From: Progne subis subis
Lineage: Eukaryota; Chordata; Aves; Passeriformes; Hirundinidae
Direction: 5' to 3'
Assembly: GCA_022316685.1 (NCBI GenBank)
Contig: JAKJHU010000023.1
Location: 8,678,096 to 8,742,095 of the forward strand
DNA: 64,000 bases
Below, piece by piece: positions 11,315-24,177 of the stretch. The position numbers and the translations under genes were made by a program. The notes beneath the pieces are model-generated. The model ran no database searches. It worked only from the letters and a program-made list of their open reading frames with translations, and was not told the origin of the DNA. Numbering within the stretch: position 1 is the first letter of the stretch; the number at the start of each line of letters is the position of its first letter.

Positions 11315-13200
11315 TCAGAGTAACATTCAAAGGCTCATTAAAAGCAACCAGGGAAAATAGATTACGGAGACTTCAAAGGCTCATGATACTGGTTAAGAAT
11401 CAGCCCTCTTTTTCAAAGAAAATGTTATTAGCTAATCCTTGAAATTTTGGTTTTGGCAGATGACACAGTATTTCCTGCAGGTGCAGAAATGAGGCAGTAT
11501 TAAAAGGGTTTTGGTAGTGCACAAAAAACTTCTCAATTAGACTTATGGTTCCCTCTGCTCAAGTCAGCTTGGGTGCACTCCCTGTTCCCTCATACATGTA
11601 CTGAAATGTAGCAGCATTTCAGGAGGCTCTAACTACATTAACTAGATATCTTCTTTATTGAGAGAGCAAGTCTGTTAAGATAATATTTTTTGGGTTTCTT
11701 TAGTAGGAAAAATAATGCATTAATTATTGCTATTATCAGCAATGTTGGAGGGAATAACAGAAAAGTCAATGCCATGAATAATGGAAATAATATCTACATA
11801 ACAAGTACATGAAAGAAACATTATATACATGCAAACAAACATCATTCCACTCCGCATTCCTGCTTACATCAGTATGGATATGCTTTGGCATATTGTCTCT
11901 TTTAAGACCATCTTTACAAGGTCCTGTGTGTGTTTTTGTCTGCTCTATCCATGGCTAATCCCAGCTCCTCCCTGAGTTAGAAGTCCCTGCTTATCAACAG
12001 CGACAAGTCCAGCCAGATCTGTCCAAAGTCTTTTGTTAAACTGTGATCCTTTGGCCATGATTTGAAACTTGACTGTCTCACAATGACAGTTTTCTCACTG
12101 AAACTTTCACCTAAAATTTGGCCCAGAAGATGCCCAAAGCTATGTCTTTACTGTTTCCATGGCAATGAAATGCTTGAAGTCAAATAACTGAGCTTAAGAT
12201 GCCCTTAGTAGGTAGCAACCTGAAAAGGAGCACTGGAATGAATAGTAGCAAAATTTGCAAACTTATTCCCATTTTCTAGAAATCTAAAGAGGCTTTTTGC
12301 AAATATTAATTTTCAGATATAGTCTGACCAACATTGCTTGTAAATTCAATTAAGACTTTCAGGTGAAATTTAAACTACAACAAAGGTGAAGTTCACAATT
12401 TGTAGAAAAGAGGTGATGGGAGCTCATTAATTCCAGCATTAATGGTAGACACCTGTGTCTGTGTATATTAGGAGATAAAAATGTCAGAGAGACACAGTAA
12501 AGCTCACCACTTTATTGAGTGTTGGACATATCTTGCTGAAAGTATTTTGAAGTGTTTTGAGATCTTAGATATGTTATACAGGCACTTGCATTTGCTTGTA
12601 AGAGACAGCTACTCCTATTACTCACAAGTCCATTCTCTGCATGTATTTTGTCCCCATACACAGTATCAGGTAAACAGTGCTGACAACTAATATCAGAAAA
12701 CTTGACATGGTTACAATTGTTTGAGCCACGTGTGTACCCACCACAAATCAGACACAAATTATCCCATTGAAAAGTTAAACTACTTCAGAAATTAATATTT
12801 GTCTCGTCTGATTTGCTTCAGCACCTAGAACAAATACATATTTTCCAATACATATTTTTAGTTAGAGGTCTCTGAACCGTCTGGGAGAGCTTGGACAGGC
12901 AGTAGAGTATGACTGATGACACCAGATGGTATTAATACAGCATTATTAAACAGGCATCACAAACATTACATGTGTATGTGTCCAACCCTTCCCCCACCCC
13001 CCAAAAATCCAAATGCAGGCACAAAACCCACCTAAATCCATGTTTAAACTATTGCACAAGTGTTCCAATTTTCAAAAACATCTCTTGTTGGCCCTTATTT
13101 CTCTAGTTTTATTGACATTTACACAGATGTGTCAAAATGCTTGCTGAAAAGTTTAATCCAATATAATACTGTTCAGAGAACAAGAGGGCTCAGGAGATTC

Positions 13201-13223
13201 TTTTTTTTTTTTTTTTTTTTTTT
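13201..13223. repeat. Poly(T) tract, 23 bases
   Basis: Uninterrupted run of 23 T, followed by CTTTTG. It could be the tail of a minus-strand retroposed sequence, but no source transcript is recognisable to its right. Confidence 0.9.
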
Positions 13224-16200
13224 CTTTTGTAACAAAAGAGGTTTAAAACAACTTGGGTACTATAGAACGTTTATTGCTCAAAGAAAAATTACCTAGAATT
13301 TAGGACGTGAAATAGATGGTTTTGGAAATACATAAAAAGCTACATCATGAGGGCAGGGCATCTGACAGGATCTGTAAAAGTTGTTAAAGTTCTCATTTCT
13401 TTTGCACAGGTCTATTTTCCAGCAGATGACTGTAAATTTTGGGTGAACTGCAGGATCTCTCTCCCACTCCAACACAGACTCTTCCTTGTGGGAAGAAGCT
13501 ATTGAGGGCAGGTAAGGTAAGGAGTAGGAAGAGAAACTGCAGAAAAAGCACATTTTGGGGGATACTCTGACCATAACATGAGTCTCCTAACTGTAATTAT
13601 AAGAAAGGTATCTAGAACCCTTGAACATGCTCTTTATTTAATGTCATGGTACAAGGTGTCATTCATCTTGCTAAGACCAGAACTGTGCTCTAAAATTGTC
13701 CTTATCTGCCCTTGGTTTATAGAGGCACTATCTTCCTAGTTTGGACATCTCAGTGATAAACTCAGTATCAATAGTCAGGGGGGATGAATCTGGGTCCCAA
13801 TTATCTCCCTTTTAGAGGAGGATATGCTCACAATATATCTCAACATCTTCTGTATTAGATTAGTGAAATCAAGGTTTCCAGTAAATTTTCCAGAGTCTCT
13901 TGCTCTTCACATCTAGCAGGCAGAGAAACAATAACCTGCAGATGATGTTGAGTGAAGATGAGCTATAAAAGGGGAAATATCAAAAAAAAAAAACGACTAT
14001 GGCCACAGTAAATTAAAAAAACCACAGTGATTTTAAAGTTCTTTGGTCTTTACCCTATCTAAGTGGGTAGGAACCTCAGTAGCAGGATAACTAGTTTAGA
14101 GGAGGTGGCACTGAATCATGTTGCATCACTTTTGCTACATGGAATGTTTTTTGAAGGCAGTGTAACATCCATTCATCACCCATTATGTTCACCCAGAGAA
14201 CATTTCCCTGTTCATTCACTAGAATGATAGTAAGAACTACATCAAGACCCTTGTCCTGGCTCATTGTAGTTGTCCTGGCTATGTATTTTGTGTGGATTTC
14301 TCCATGGCTGCCATAGTGTCTGCCATCAATTTTAGTTTCCAAATGATATGTGTTTATTGCTACTTTAATAAGAACATTTGTTTAGTTAAGAATATTTACC
14401 ATTTTACACATATCTTGGCAACAACAATGGCTGTTCAGGCAAATAAAAAAGTTTTGAGTACCTGAATAAGAACCAAGAGCAATCCCTTTGGTTCCTTACA
14501 GTACAACCCTTGCTACCCACACTAGGCTCCCTTCTGTGCAGAGACAATGATGTTGCAGTGAGGCTGTTGACTGGAGAATATGGCAGGATGCTGTTCAAAT
14601 GAGTGAGATTAATTAGGACTGTGCTACTTTTGGAATTGCATGTAATCTCCTCTTCAAAAAAAGAGCTTTGATAATCAAGAGGAAGTAGAAGCATGAGGAA
14701 AAAGGTGTATTTTTTTCATCCTTGTTCCTACAACTTTACCTGCATTTGTTACTATTTTAACATTTGTCACAGTACTTAAAATCTTACCACAGGCAAAATG
14801 TATCAACAATATTGTTTTCACTTCAAAACTAGACACAGAATTCCAGTCCTGCAAGTCTGCCTTGACAAGCATACAACACCAAGCATTGTAAAGTAAAATC
14901 AAATAGAAATGGCAATTCAGAAAATCCATGTGCAGAACACATTAAAGATTCACTACAACATCACTGATCAAGTATAAGGTCTTAGGTTACATGAAATGAG
15001 TTACTAAAGCACAAATTGTTCTTGAGAGCTACTTATCTTGCTCTCCATAATTAATTTAATACCTTAGATGAGGAGAACAAAGGTTAAGGCTTACTCTCCA
15101 GTGGGGGTCACTGTTGAAGAACAGTCTCTAATTTTTCTTCTACAGAAGTTCAAACATATCCTAGAAACGCTAGACAAAATCTATACAGCTCATGCAAATG
15201 TATTGGAATTTGATTGCAGTAGTTCGCATCAAGTGTCGAAGTGAATCCTATGTAAAGACAATGTGTGTGGACTGTAGAAAGTAAATTATCAGGTAATTAA
15301 CACTATATGCATAACAAAGAAGTGAAACTAAAGATGGGAGAGTGGGTACAACCGTTTGACCTCATTCAAGGCTTGGCCAGAATGATGTGCTTTTGTACTA
15401 CCAGCTGACTGACCAGCCCATTAACTCTGTTTTGGTAACTTTAGTGTGGGTCTGTATCCTCACAAGCAGCACTTGGATTCTGAATTTCATCCCTTTAAAG
15501 ATATTTACTACTCTTCACTGCTGGTACTAGATTCCTTACTGAGCTTGCTATAGTGCTTCCATTCTAGACCAAGAAGTGTAAAATGGGAAATACCCCTTTA
15601 GAGCAGCATCAGTGTTATCTGATATGTTGTTTCTCAACAGTATGATATTTATACCTGGTTGTACTCAGATTAAAAAGCAGTTATTACTCTTTGTTTTCAG
15701 AGGACAGCAACAGCAGGCCTCAGACCACAGGAGACAGATGGAGTTGCAGGCAGCCCTTATGTACTCTTATAGATATGGTTTTAATAGAACAGAATAAACA
15801 AGTGATCTAAGTCAGATCTTCTGCTCCCGTAAGTCAGAGTGATGCCACCAGTTCTGTAACTTGTAGCGACCAACATGCAGCTCAAATACCATACGTCTGT
15901 AAACTCAGAAACTGTCTGTCTTTGGTGTGCCAGCCAAACTGGCTGAGATGAGTGGTGGTTTAGCCTCAGTGGCTTATGCAGGAGGCTTCAACCTGAGACC
16001 GTGAGAGGTGGGATACTGAAAAGGAGATACCTGGTTAGGTTATGGTGAGAAGAGTGTAACCATGGGAGTTGGTATGCTAATAGAATCATCCTGTAATAGG
16101 CCATGTTTCTGGTTCTGGTGCTCAGTTGGTTCGGGACCCGTTACACATAAGGTTGTGTTCCTGTTCCGCGTTTGGGATTGGACCCTTGCCCTCAGGTACC

Positions 16201-17977
16201 CATATGTCTTGTTACAATTGCCATGCTCCCAGGTTTTTGGATGTTGCCCCTCAGATTGTGCAGTTTCTGTGTTTGTTATTTTCACTCTTAAAGTTCTTTA
16301 TTTTTGGGGCCACTCCATTTTTCCTGTCCCTCTATTTTTGCCACTCTCCCCAGCTGGACTGGACCTGGAGTCACAGCGAGCCGGACTGTGATAAAAAGGG
16401 GCGCAGGCAGCTCACCCAGAGTAGGCAGTGAAGGGAGGAGGCATTTTAGCAGTAGTTCCAAACATAAAGATGTTCATCCCTGCCTGAAGGGATTATAAAC
16501 TCCAGCTTTTTACCGTTCAAGGAGCAGCCCCTACCACTGTTAGTTGTCCCAAATAACTCTTCACTGGGAGTAGGTTAAAAGGTCTGCTGCAGGAAGTATA
16601 TTCTCAGTACTTCAAATAGTCCTATTGGAGCTGAACAGAGCTGGAGACATCTGAAATGCAGACGTGACTTTTCCTACCTACTACAAACATTTTGTGTATT
16701 TTTTAACCATTAGTGTTTGTCAGGGTCAGCAACTTCATGGTATACAAGGGAAACCAGAGAGCAGGAGAAATATATTTCATTTGTTCCTGAGCTAGGGCTG
16801 AGCTCTGCCTTCTTTACGATGCTGGTTCGGACATGTCCACACGTGCAGCATGCCTCCATCTGGTACCTGAAGATCAGATTCAGCCACAAGCACAAAAGAA
16901 ATCAGGATTTCAAGAATATCTGAAGAGATCTTTAAGAAATGTCATTACTCTGAGAAATTAAGACTATGAAGAATCAGAATTAAACTGTTCTTTTTAGAAA
17001 CGGAATCTCTGGTTTAAGAGGAAAATTGCGGGCAAAGATAATTCAAAAAATATGTTCATGTAGCTGTAAGGCTCATTCTTTGTTTAATGCTTGCAATCTC
17101 AGCATCTTTGCAACTGCAAAATACCAGTTCTTTCACTCCTGTGCATACCCGTGTCCTTTCATGTCATTGAACCTTCTTTCTTCATTGCATCTGACACACT
17201 GAAGTGTGGTCAACCACTGTAGCTAACCTGTGGTTAGCACTTGCTACAAAAGAGAAGATTATTTGTAGCACAAAGTATTTAATCTAGAGAACTTGGATGT
17301 GGTGTAAGATGTATATGGAAAAGACAAAAGAAAATGTTTCTTCTCAGCTAGCTGAACAGATGTAAACCTGCGACTTCGTGATGTGCTTCTGTTGCACTCT
17401 ATTATAAAATGAAAGTTGAACATTTAGTTCTGCTCCAATTTTAGCATCATTTCCACAGATAACACAGAGCACTTCACAGACTTTTCGAGAACATTTTTTC
17501 CCCATAATGTTTATGGAAAAAGAAATTTGTCATGCTACCTTGCAAAAGGCGGTTGCTTTGTTGACCAGATGCCAAAATGAAATTCAGACATGGATGGCCA
17601 GAAATAAGATTTACTTTAATCCTATTAATCCTGAGCTGTTGATTGGTACAAGGCGCCATTATAGCTGGGTAAGCTTCCCAGGCTTATCGTCTGATTCTCT
17701 TTGGAATCAGGAGATCACTTTGGATTCTCAGTGTTTCCCTTGTAAAGACCAGTGTTCCTGTTTCATGTTCCATTTTCTGCTATAAACAATAATGAGCAAA
17801 AAAAAATCATGCACTTTTGCCAGAAAATGCATAAAATTCAGGGCAAGAATACCATGGAGAGTGGAATGAGGAGATGTCCTTGAGGAGATTAGCAGCCTGT
17901 CCAGGTAATTACAGCACCTTCTTGTACTCACTTCAGTGAAGCCCCAAGACATCTTCAGAAGCTGAAATGGTACTTGC

Positions 17978-18900
17978 AGAATCATAAAATTATTTAGGTT
18001 GGAAAACACCTATAAATCATCAAATCCAATTGTTATCCCAACATTGCCAAGCCCAACATTAAACCACGTTTCCTAGTGCCACCTCTACGTCTTCTAAATA
18101 GCTGCAGGTGTGGTGACTCCACCAATTCTCTGGGCAGTTACGATGCTTGACAGCCCTTTTATTGAGGAATTTTTCCCCAGTATCCAATCTAAACCTTCCC
18201 CGGTAAAACTTGAGGCCATTTCTTCTTGACCAACACTCACAGGTCCTTTTCCATGGGGCACATTTCAGACACTCTTCCCCAAGCCTGTAGGGTCACATGA
18301 GGTTATTGTGACCCAAGTGCAGGACATGGCATTTCACCTCGTTGAACCTCATACAAGCTGGTCTCATCCCATCAAACCAGCCTGTCCAGATCCCTCTGTA
18401 GAACCCTCCTACCGTCCAGCAGATCAACACATGACCAACATGGTGTCATCTCCAAACTGACTGAGGGTACCCTTGACCCCAGTCATCAGTCAGGATATTA
18501 AACAGGACTGGCCCCGGTACTGAGCTCTGGGGGACACCACTAGCACCCAGCCATCAGCTGGATGTAATTCCATTCACCATCACTCTCTGCACCCAGCCAT
18601 TCAGACCCTTTTTTACCTTTCATTCAAACCGAGAGCAGCCAGTTTCTCCAGCAGAATTCTGTGGGAAATGGTGTCAATGCTGTCAGGTAGATGATATCCA
18701 GAGCCTTTCCCTCATGCACTAAGCAGATCACCCTGCCATAGGGGGAGGTTGGTCAGGCTGGGCCCCAGTCCCTGCATGTGCCACATGATGGCACTGAAGG
18801 TGATCTGCTCCATCACCTTCCCTGCACTGATGTCAGACTGACAGGCCTGTACTTCCCTGGATCCTCCTTCTGGCCCTTCTTTGTAGATGGGCCAACTTCC
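17978..18900 (-). mobile_element. CR1 LINE fragment, 5'-truncated and internally deleted
   Basis: Read on the minus strand, this runs from within the CR1 reverse transcriptase to the CR1 3' end. The 3' terminus (17978-18010) shows the typical bird CR1 ending, whose complement reads AGAATCAT…GGTTGGAA. The polymerase part has the stretch before the catalytic box, then TTTGGAGATGAC at 18445-18456, which reads FGDD where CR1 normally has FADD. The segment that should encode the conserved FSKAF-type motif (about 18670-18690) is shortened. Near 18224-18230 the sequence jumps from the end of the polymerase domain to the far C-terminal/3' part, which implies an internal deletion of a few hundred bases. 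It has stops and frameshifts and is inactive. The left end of the element (about 18900) is approximate. Confidence 0.9.
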
Positions 18901-21900
18901 GTCAGAAAAGTTTAGCTTTTTTTTGCTAATGGGAAGAAGGGGAGAAACAGAACTACCAAACCACTTTTAGCTGGATTTGAGGGCCATCAGAGATCTGGTG
19001 GGATCGTATTGATGTTTCTTTTCCATCTGGGAGTAGCCAATAGACTTTCACGGGTTTGTGAATCACAAGGTGGAAAGCCACTCCAGTCATGAAGTACTGA
19101 CCCAGTCGCGCTAGCAGCTGTACCCAAACCCTGAATGCTCACACCACCTGGCTGAAGAATGAATAAGACCTTTAGAGTAAGGTTGTCTCTTGACAAAAAT
19201 CTGCTTTGTTTACTTTTTATAAATGTACTGATTGCAGTTATGTGCTCCAACTTGACAGAGCTGCCTCACAGTACAGAACTCCACATCCAGTGTGCTTTAT
19301 ATCTCATTGGAATATTATCTGTAAATCTGCTGTCTGTATTCAAGATCCTCTGGAAAAATTCCTGCCCTTGAAGCTTATCTTGTTATAGGGTAGTTAGAAG
19401 GACACAGATTCCAGTACATCTGATGTACCTTATGTTGCAATATTATCAAGTTAACACCATCACATCAGCAACACAACTGGAGTTGCAATAAAAAGATACA
19501 TATTCAGTTTTAGGCTTAACTTTATCTAAGGACTTGTAAATAAAACTTGAAAGGACAGCTTCTGAGTCATAGTTTCACCTAGAAAGAAAGAATGAAAGTT
19601 TTAGAGAGGAAAACAGCTGAGTTATGTTGATTTTTCCTTTCTTTGGGGATCTCTACCTCCGAACGGTTTTTGTAACTGTGACTGCCTTTTTTAGTGTGTT
19701 CATGGTATCCCTTAAATGGAGCCTGTTCTATTTATGTAGCTTATAGGTGCTATGGTAATAAAGGCAATAGCTGGTAGTAAACAGCACAGCCTCCCACACA
19801 CAATATCTGTAAAAGACAGATGATTGAGAACACTTCCTATTATCCCTTTTAGCAGTGGATGCATTTAATTTGTTAACATTTCCCTGTAGTCTCACAAAGA
19901 AGCTGAGCAGCATGGAAATACAAACCAGATAATAAACGTACATGGTTGATTCATCTCAGCCCTAAGAAGTTATTCATCGTTTGTACTAAGCATCTTCAAA
20001 CACACAGAAGGGGAGTCTCCTCTTCCTCCAGTGCACAATGCATTCCTGAGACCATGAAGTCCTTCCAAACATAAAAAAAACTTTCCATGCCACTGTTGTT
20101 AAGGTAGAAGTTGAGAACTGCGTAACTGAGGTCAGTTGCTGTGCTGGTGAGATGTGTCACACTGGATCAACATCTCTAGCTACTGATCTGCAGCCTGCCC
20201 AACTCTGTCACTTTCCTGAGGAATTTCTAAGGGTTACTGGTTTACAGAAGTACTATTTGCAAATAATACCATGAATGTATGATTTGCAAAACTAGCAGCT
20301 CAGGGAGTGAAAAATGGCTGGGTGTCCTCTCTTTAATTCTGCCTCCCAGAGATAGGATGTGGAAAAAAAACACCTTTGGAAAGTGCTACCTGGTAGAAAT
20401 GTCAAATGGAAGGAAATATGTGAGAAGCAGCAGATTGAAACAACCCCATGGTTTGAGATGCAGCAGGAGGTAGAAATGCTTGCATCTGTGAGTAGCTGCT
20501 TGAGGGAAACAAAAGAAAGTGGCATGCTGTTCAATATATCTTATCTCCCCCAAATCTGGTGCATAGGCATGACTTGTAGGCCTGGACTCAGTGCTGCTAA
20601 AGTCAGTGGAATATTTCTGCCCTAGCAAGTGCATAATTGATTCCAGTGGTAGAAACTGGACAGTGTTGAAAAGAACCTTTTAGCTGCTGTCATTAATACA
20701 GCAACAACAATTTTCACTGTTAAGGGTCTGTCTTATACTGAAGGAGAATTTCTGCACACTCTTTTGCAAGAGTATTGTGCTTGCAAGGAATTATTACAGT
20801 GAGGTCAGGGGATTACTCCAGTAAGCTGACTGAACTTCTCTTAAAACTTTTAGTAATTTTAGTGGTGATCTCATTCTCCAGGCAGACAATGGGCATTTCT
20901 TCATCAGTTCCCATCAAGAAATGGGCAGTTTAGTGATGCCTCTGACTGTCCTAGCTTCTTGATTCCTGATTATATACATCTTATGGTTCTGACAGTTCAC
21001 ATCAATAGTCTAATTTAATGCAGACCTGCATCTTAATGCTCTCTTAATGCTTTTCTAGGCTAAGGTTTCAAAAGAGGTTTCTCTTTAATTTAGTTTATGG
21101 CAGCACTGTATTTCACAGCTGGTTTTAATGTATTTTTGGAGACTGTATGGAATCAGTACTTGAGTTACAAGGTATGTATATCAGATGGAGACATAGCCAC
21201 CATTCCTTGGCAAACTGTTAGATCAAATGAGCTGAATCTCCTCTACTTTATTGCCTAATTAATTCTTGAATGATTGCTGAATTGTCGGAATGGGAAACCT
21301 TCCAATTTTGGTCACACTCTGCATTGGGTTATGTCAGAAAGGATTGGAAAGTGAGGGTTTTCTTTAATCTGGGTTCACAGAGGGAAACTTCTAGGTAGGT
21401 GGGCAGGGATTGCTGGTGCCTGCTTTTACAGCTGAATAGCAAGAGGATGCAGCTCTTCAGCCAAGGGTCAAAATCTCCAGGGAGGAGCAGATCCTACTGG
21501 GGAACAGGACCATGAAAATCCTCACGTCTCAGTTGCCAGCTTTCTGATAAACAGGATGGGCTTGGTTTTCTGCAGAAAAGTCTTCCTTGGAAAACTAGAT
21601 CTTCTGTGAGTTTAGCAGGCGCTTCCGGTAGTGGGGCAGCAAATTAATTGGAGAGATAAGTTATGGGCTGCTGAAAGTGGAGTCACAGCGCAGAAAAATT
21701 TTTGTGAGAACTGACCCTGAAGAATTAAAGAAATGATGACTTAGGAAGAACAATGTTTTTTTGCAGGGTGATGTTAGACACAGGATTGTCAGTAAAAAAC
21801 TTTTTATTTTTCTGGAGTAGCAGTTTCCCCTTTCTGTGGTTTTATCCTGCTTTGGAGCAGAGAAAACACTCTTTGGTATCTGGCGATATGATAGGCTTAC

Positions 21901-22841
21901 ACTCCCTCCAGGAAAATACAAGATATTTATGCTACATCCATGGGCTTCAGGAGCACTTGATGCACTTACTGCCCCAGGTACAGGAGAGGACAAGTCCTTA
22001 GCTCCTTTGGGTATCTCTTCACGGAGCTGTCCTGAATCTGTTAGCTGCACCTTGGACATCCCAGCAGGAGAGAAATGAGAGTAAATGCAAAAACCAGTAC
22101 GCTACCACTCACCCATCCCAGCGTTGCCTCCAACAGTGACAGTGATTAGAAATACTGAGTCAGAAAAAGCATGCAAAGCTACTCACTTTCCTTTCATACT
22201 TCCAGCATCCACAGTTCACGTATTTAGGATACGTCCCAGCCTCCTGCTTCTGGCATTGGTGTATATAACTGCTGTCAGTGAATTTGCCCAGTTTGTCTAA
22301 AGAAATAGGGTGGAAGTGTACTTGGCAAGGATACTGGTTTATAAGATATTGTGGGTGTTGTGGCTATGCTTATTCCTGGAGTGAAGAATGCAGCTGAAAC
22401 CTTATGAATGAATGATACTGCTTCCACTTACTGTGTAAGCTCAGGCCAGAGCACACTGTGGGTGTAGCTGAGGTCAGTGACACATTGCATTTGTTTTAAA
22501 GAATGGGATAAATGGCCAAAGGCTAATAGAAAATTCTAGGTATGAAATTTAGTGGCTGTTTTACATTTGGATGGCAGGCAATCAGCTTTGAACTGCTACC
22601 TTGGCTAGGCATCAGAGAGCTCTTCTTTTCCAGCAGATTGAAGCTCCTAGATAGGAGTCAACCAGAGATGTAGGAGCTCAGCACTGCAGTGAACACCAGC
22701 AGTGGATACAAGGCAAAGTCCTCTAACAGTACTCAGATAGACTTCGTTTTTCTAAACGTTTGTTGAGATGCAGTTTTTTTTCCCCTTATGATTTCTCTCC
22801 AAGTATCACCATTCTTTTCCCTGGCACTTGGCTTATGTTCT
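18901..22841. other. Intergenic DNA, no gene recognised
   Basis: About 4 kb between two CR1 pieces. Only short chance open frames are visible (none above about 130 codons), and no repeat was recognised with confidence. Confidence 0.6.
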
Positions 22842-22920
22842 CATAGATCATAGAATCACAGAATATCCTGAGTTGGAAGGCACCCACAAGGATTATTGAG
22901 TTCAGTTCCTGACCCTGAAC
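22842..22920 (-). mobile_element. CR1 LINE 3' end
   Basis: The plus strand reads CATAGAATCACAGAAT-like, then GAGTTGGAAGGCACCCACAAGGATTATTGAGTTCAGTTCCTG in overall pattern. This is the reverse complement of the conserved 3' terminal region of CR1 subfamilies, so the element points to the minus strand with its 3' end at 22842. The match fades after about 22920; a diverged continuation to about 22990 is possible. Confidence 0.88.
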
Positions 22921-24140
22921 TTCTTCTATGCTATGAAATGCTCTGAGGATTTGATGGCGACCTCTTCAGAGGAGGAGTTGTGGAGTTTCTATGCAATTCC
23001 ACCTGGAAGACTGGTGCTCAGATAGGTGTGCAGGTAATGCCTTCCTTCTCAGTGCCTTGGCTCACATCTGCAGTAGTTCCCTGGGAGCACTTTTGCCTGA
23101 AAAGCTGTCACTGATGGGCCACAAGAACAAGCAAACTTTTGCAACTAATAAAACTTCTGCAACAAGACCCACTGTCTTTTTTGGGGCAAAAGCCTACATA
23201 AAAAACCATGGAATGTAACAACACATGCTAGCTGAGTTAGACCCTAAATAAATAAGTGAAAAAGATAATGCAGAACAGCACCACCTCATGCTGTCTATCA
23301 CTACTGCAAAAACAATTTACATTTTCACTGCTCTGTCACTATCAGACTTTCATGGACCAGGAAAAGCAATCGAGGAAAACAAGCCTGTTTCTAAATAAAT
23401 GTCTGTTTGCCACATACAGGCTTATACCTCCACATTACCCAGGGATCATGAATAAAAAAAAATACTTGAAAACACTCCTATTTAAACTGTATTAAACTTG
23501 TATAAAATCAGACCTGTTCCAAAAGTCCCTCTGTCATTCAGTGGTAGTTACAGAGAGGGAAGACTGTCTCAGTGATATACTTCTATTTTGGTCTCTCCAA
23601 GGGACTGGAGAGAGGAGGAAACTGAACTCCCAGTGTGACAGGGAGCACACAAGAAGGTAGGTGCTTTCCAAAGTACTTTTGCCTGCAAGAGTGTTGTCTA
23701 TAGGAGCTCTTGCATGAACAGAAATATGCTTGTTCTTTCTCTGGCCTCATGAGAGAACCGCATTGTACACTGGATCTAACGCTGGAAACACCCATTTCCC
23801 TGCAGTGTTTAATGTGTAAAAATGAAGGGGGTTGACTAGTTTTTGTTGAAATACTGACTCATCAAAATTTACAAAAGACTAACTCTTCTTGCATTTTTAG
23901 TGCACTTTTGAAGTCTTTGCACAGAACTAATGCAGACAAGGAGAACATTAAATTCACTCTACAGAATCACCTGTTTCTTTTCTTACCACATATGTAGGAA
24001 AGTTTTAGGGAAACACCATGCCTCTTCAAAGAGAAATTAAATGAACATAAGAATATTCATATGAATAATGCAAATCATATTACTTTGCAGGACTACTTTC
24101 ATACTGATTTAATTTTTCCATATTTCCAGAACACTCAATA

Positions 24141-24177
24141 CTTTCTCTCTCTCTCTTTTTTTTTTTTTTTTCTTTTC
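24141..24177. repeat. Homopyrimidine tract (CT repeat plus poly T)
   Basis: CTTTCTCTCTCTCTC followed by a long T run and CTTTTC; 37 bases without a purine on the plus strand. Confidence 0.85.

Larger units (their letters stand above)
2961..17977. other. Intergenic DNA upstream of NHS, no gene recognised
   Basis: About 15 kb with ordinary base composition and stop-rich frames. The longest open frame (9728-10420, plus, 230 codons) is treated as a finding, not a gene. Homopolymer runs occur at 11293-11314 (A) and 13201-13223 (T). No LINE, LTR or RNA gene could be identified with confidence. Distal enhancers or alternative 5' exons of NHS could lie here but cannot be told from background by eye. 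Confidence 0.6.

Noticed and set aside
16040..16430. Possible LTR or other transposon (pyrimidine-rich, ends near GATAAAAAGGGG)
   Set aside because: No terminal TG/CA pair, target duplication or family pattern could be identified.
21510..21565. Possible MIR core (CTCACGTCTCAGTTGCC…GATAAACAGGATGGG)
   Set aside because: Only partial block similarity and no tRNA-related half.
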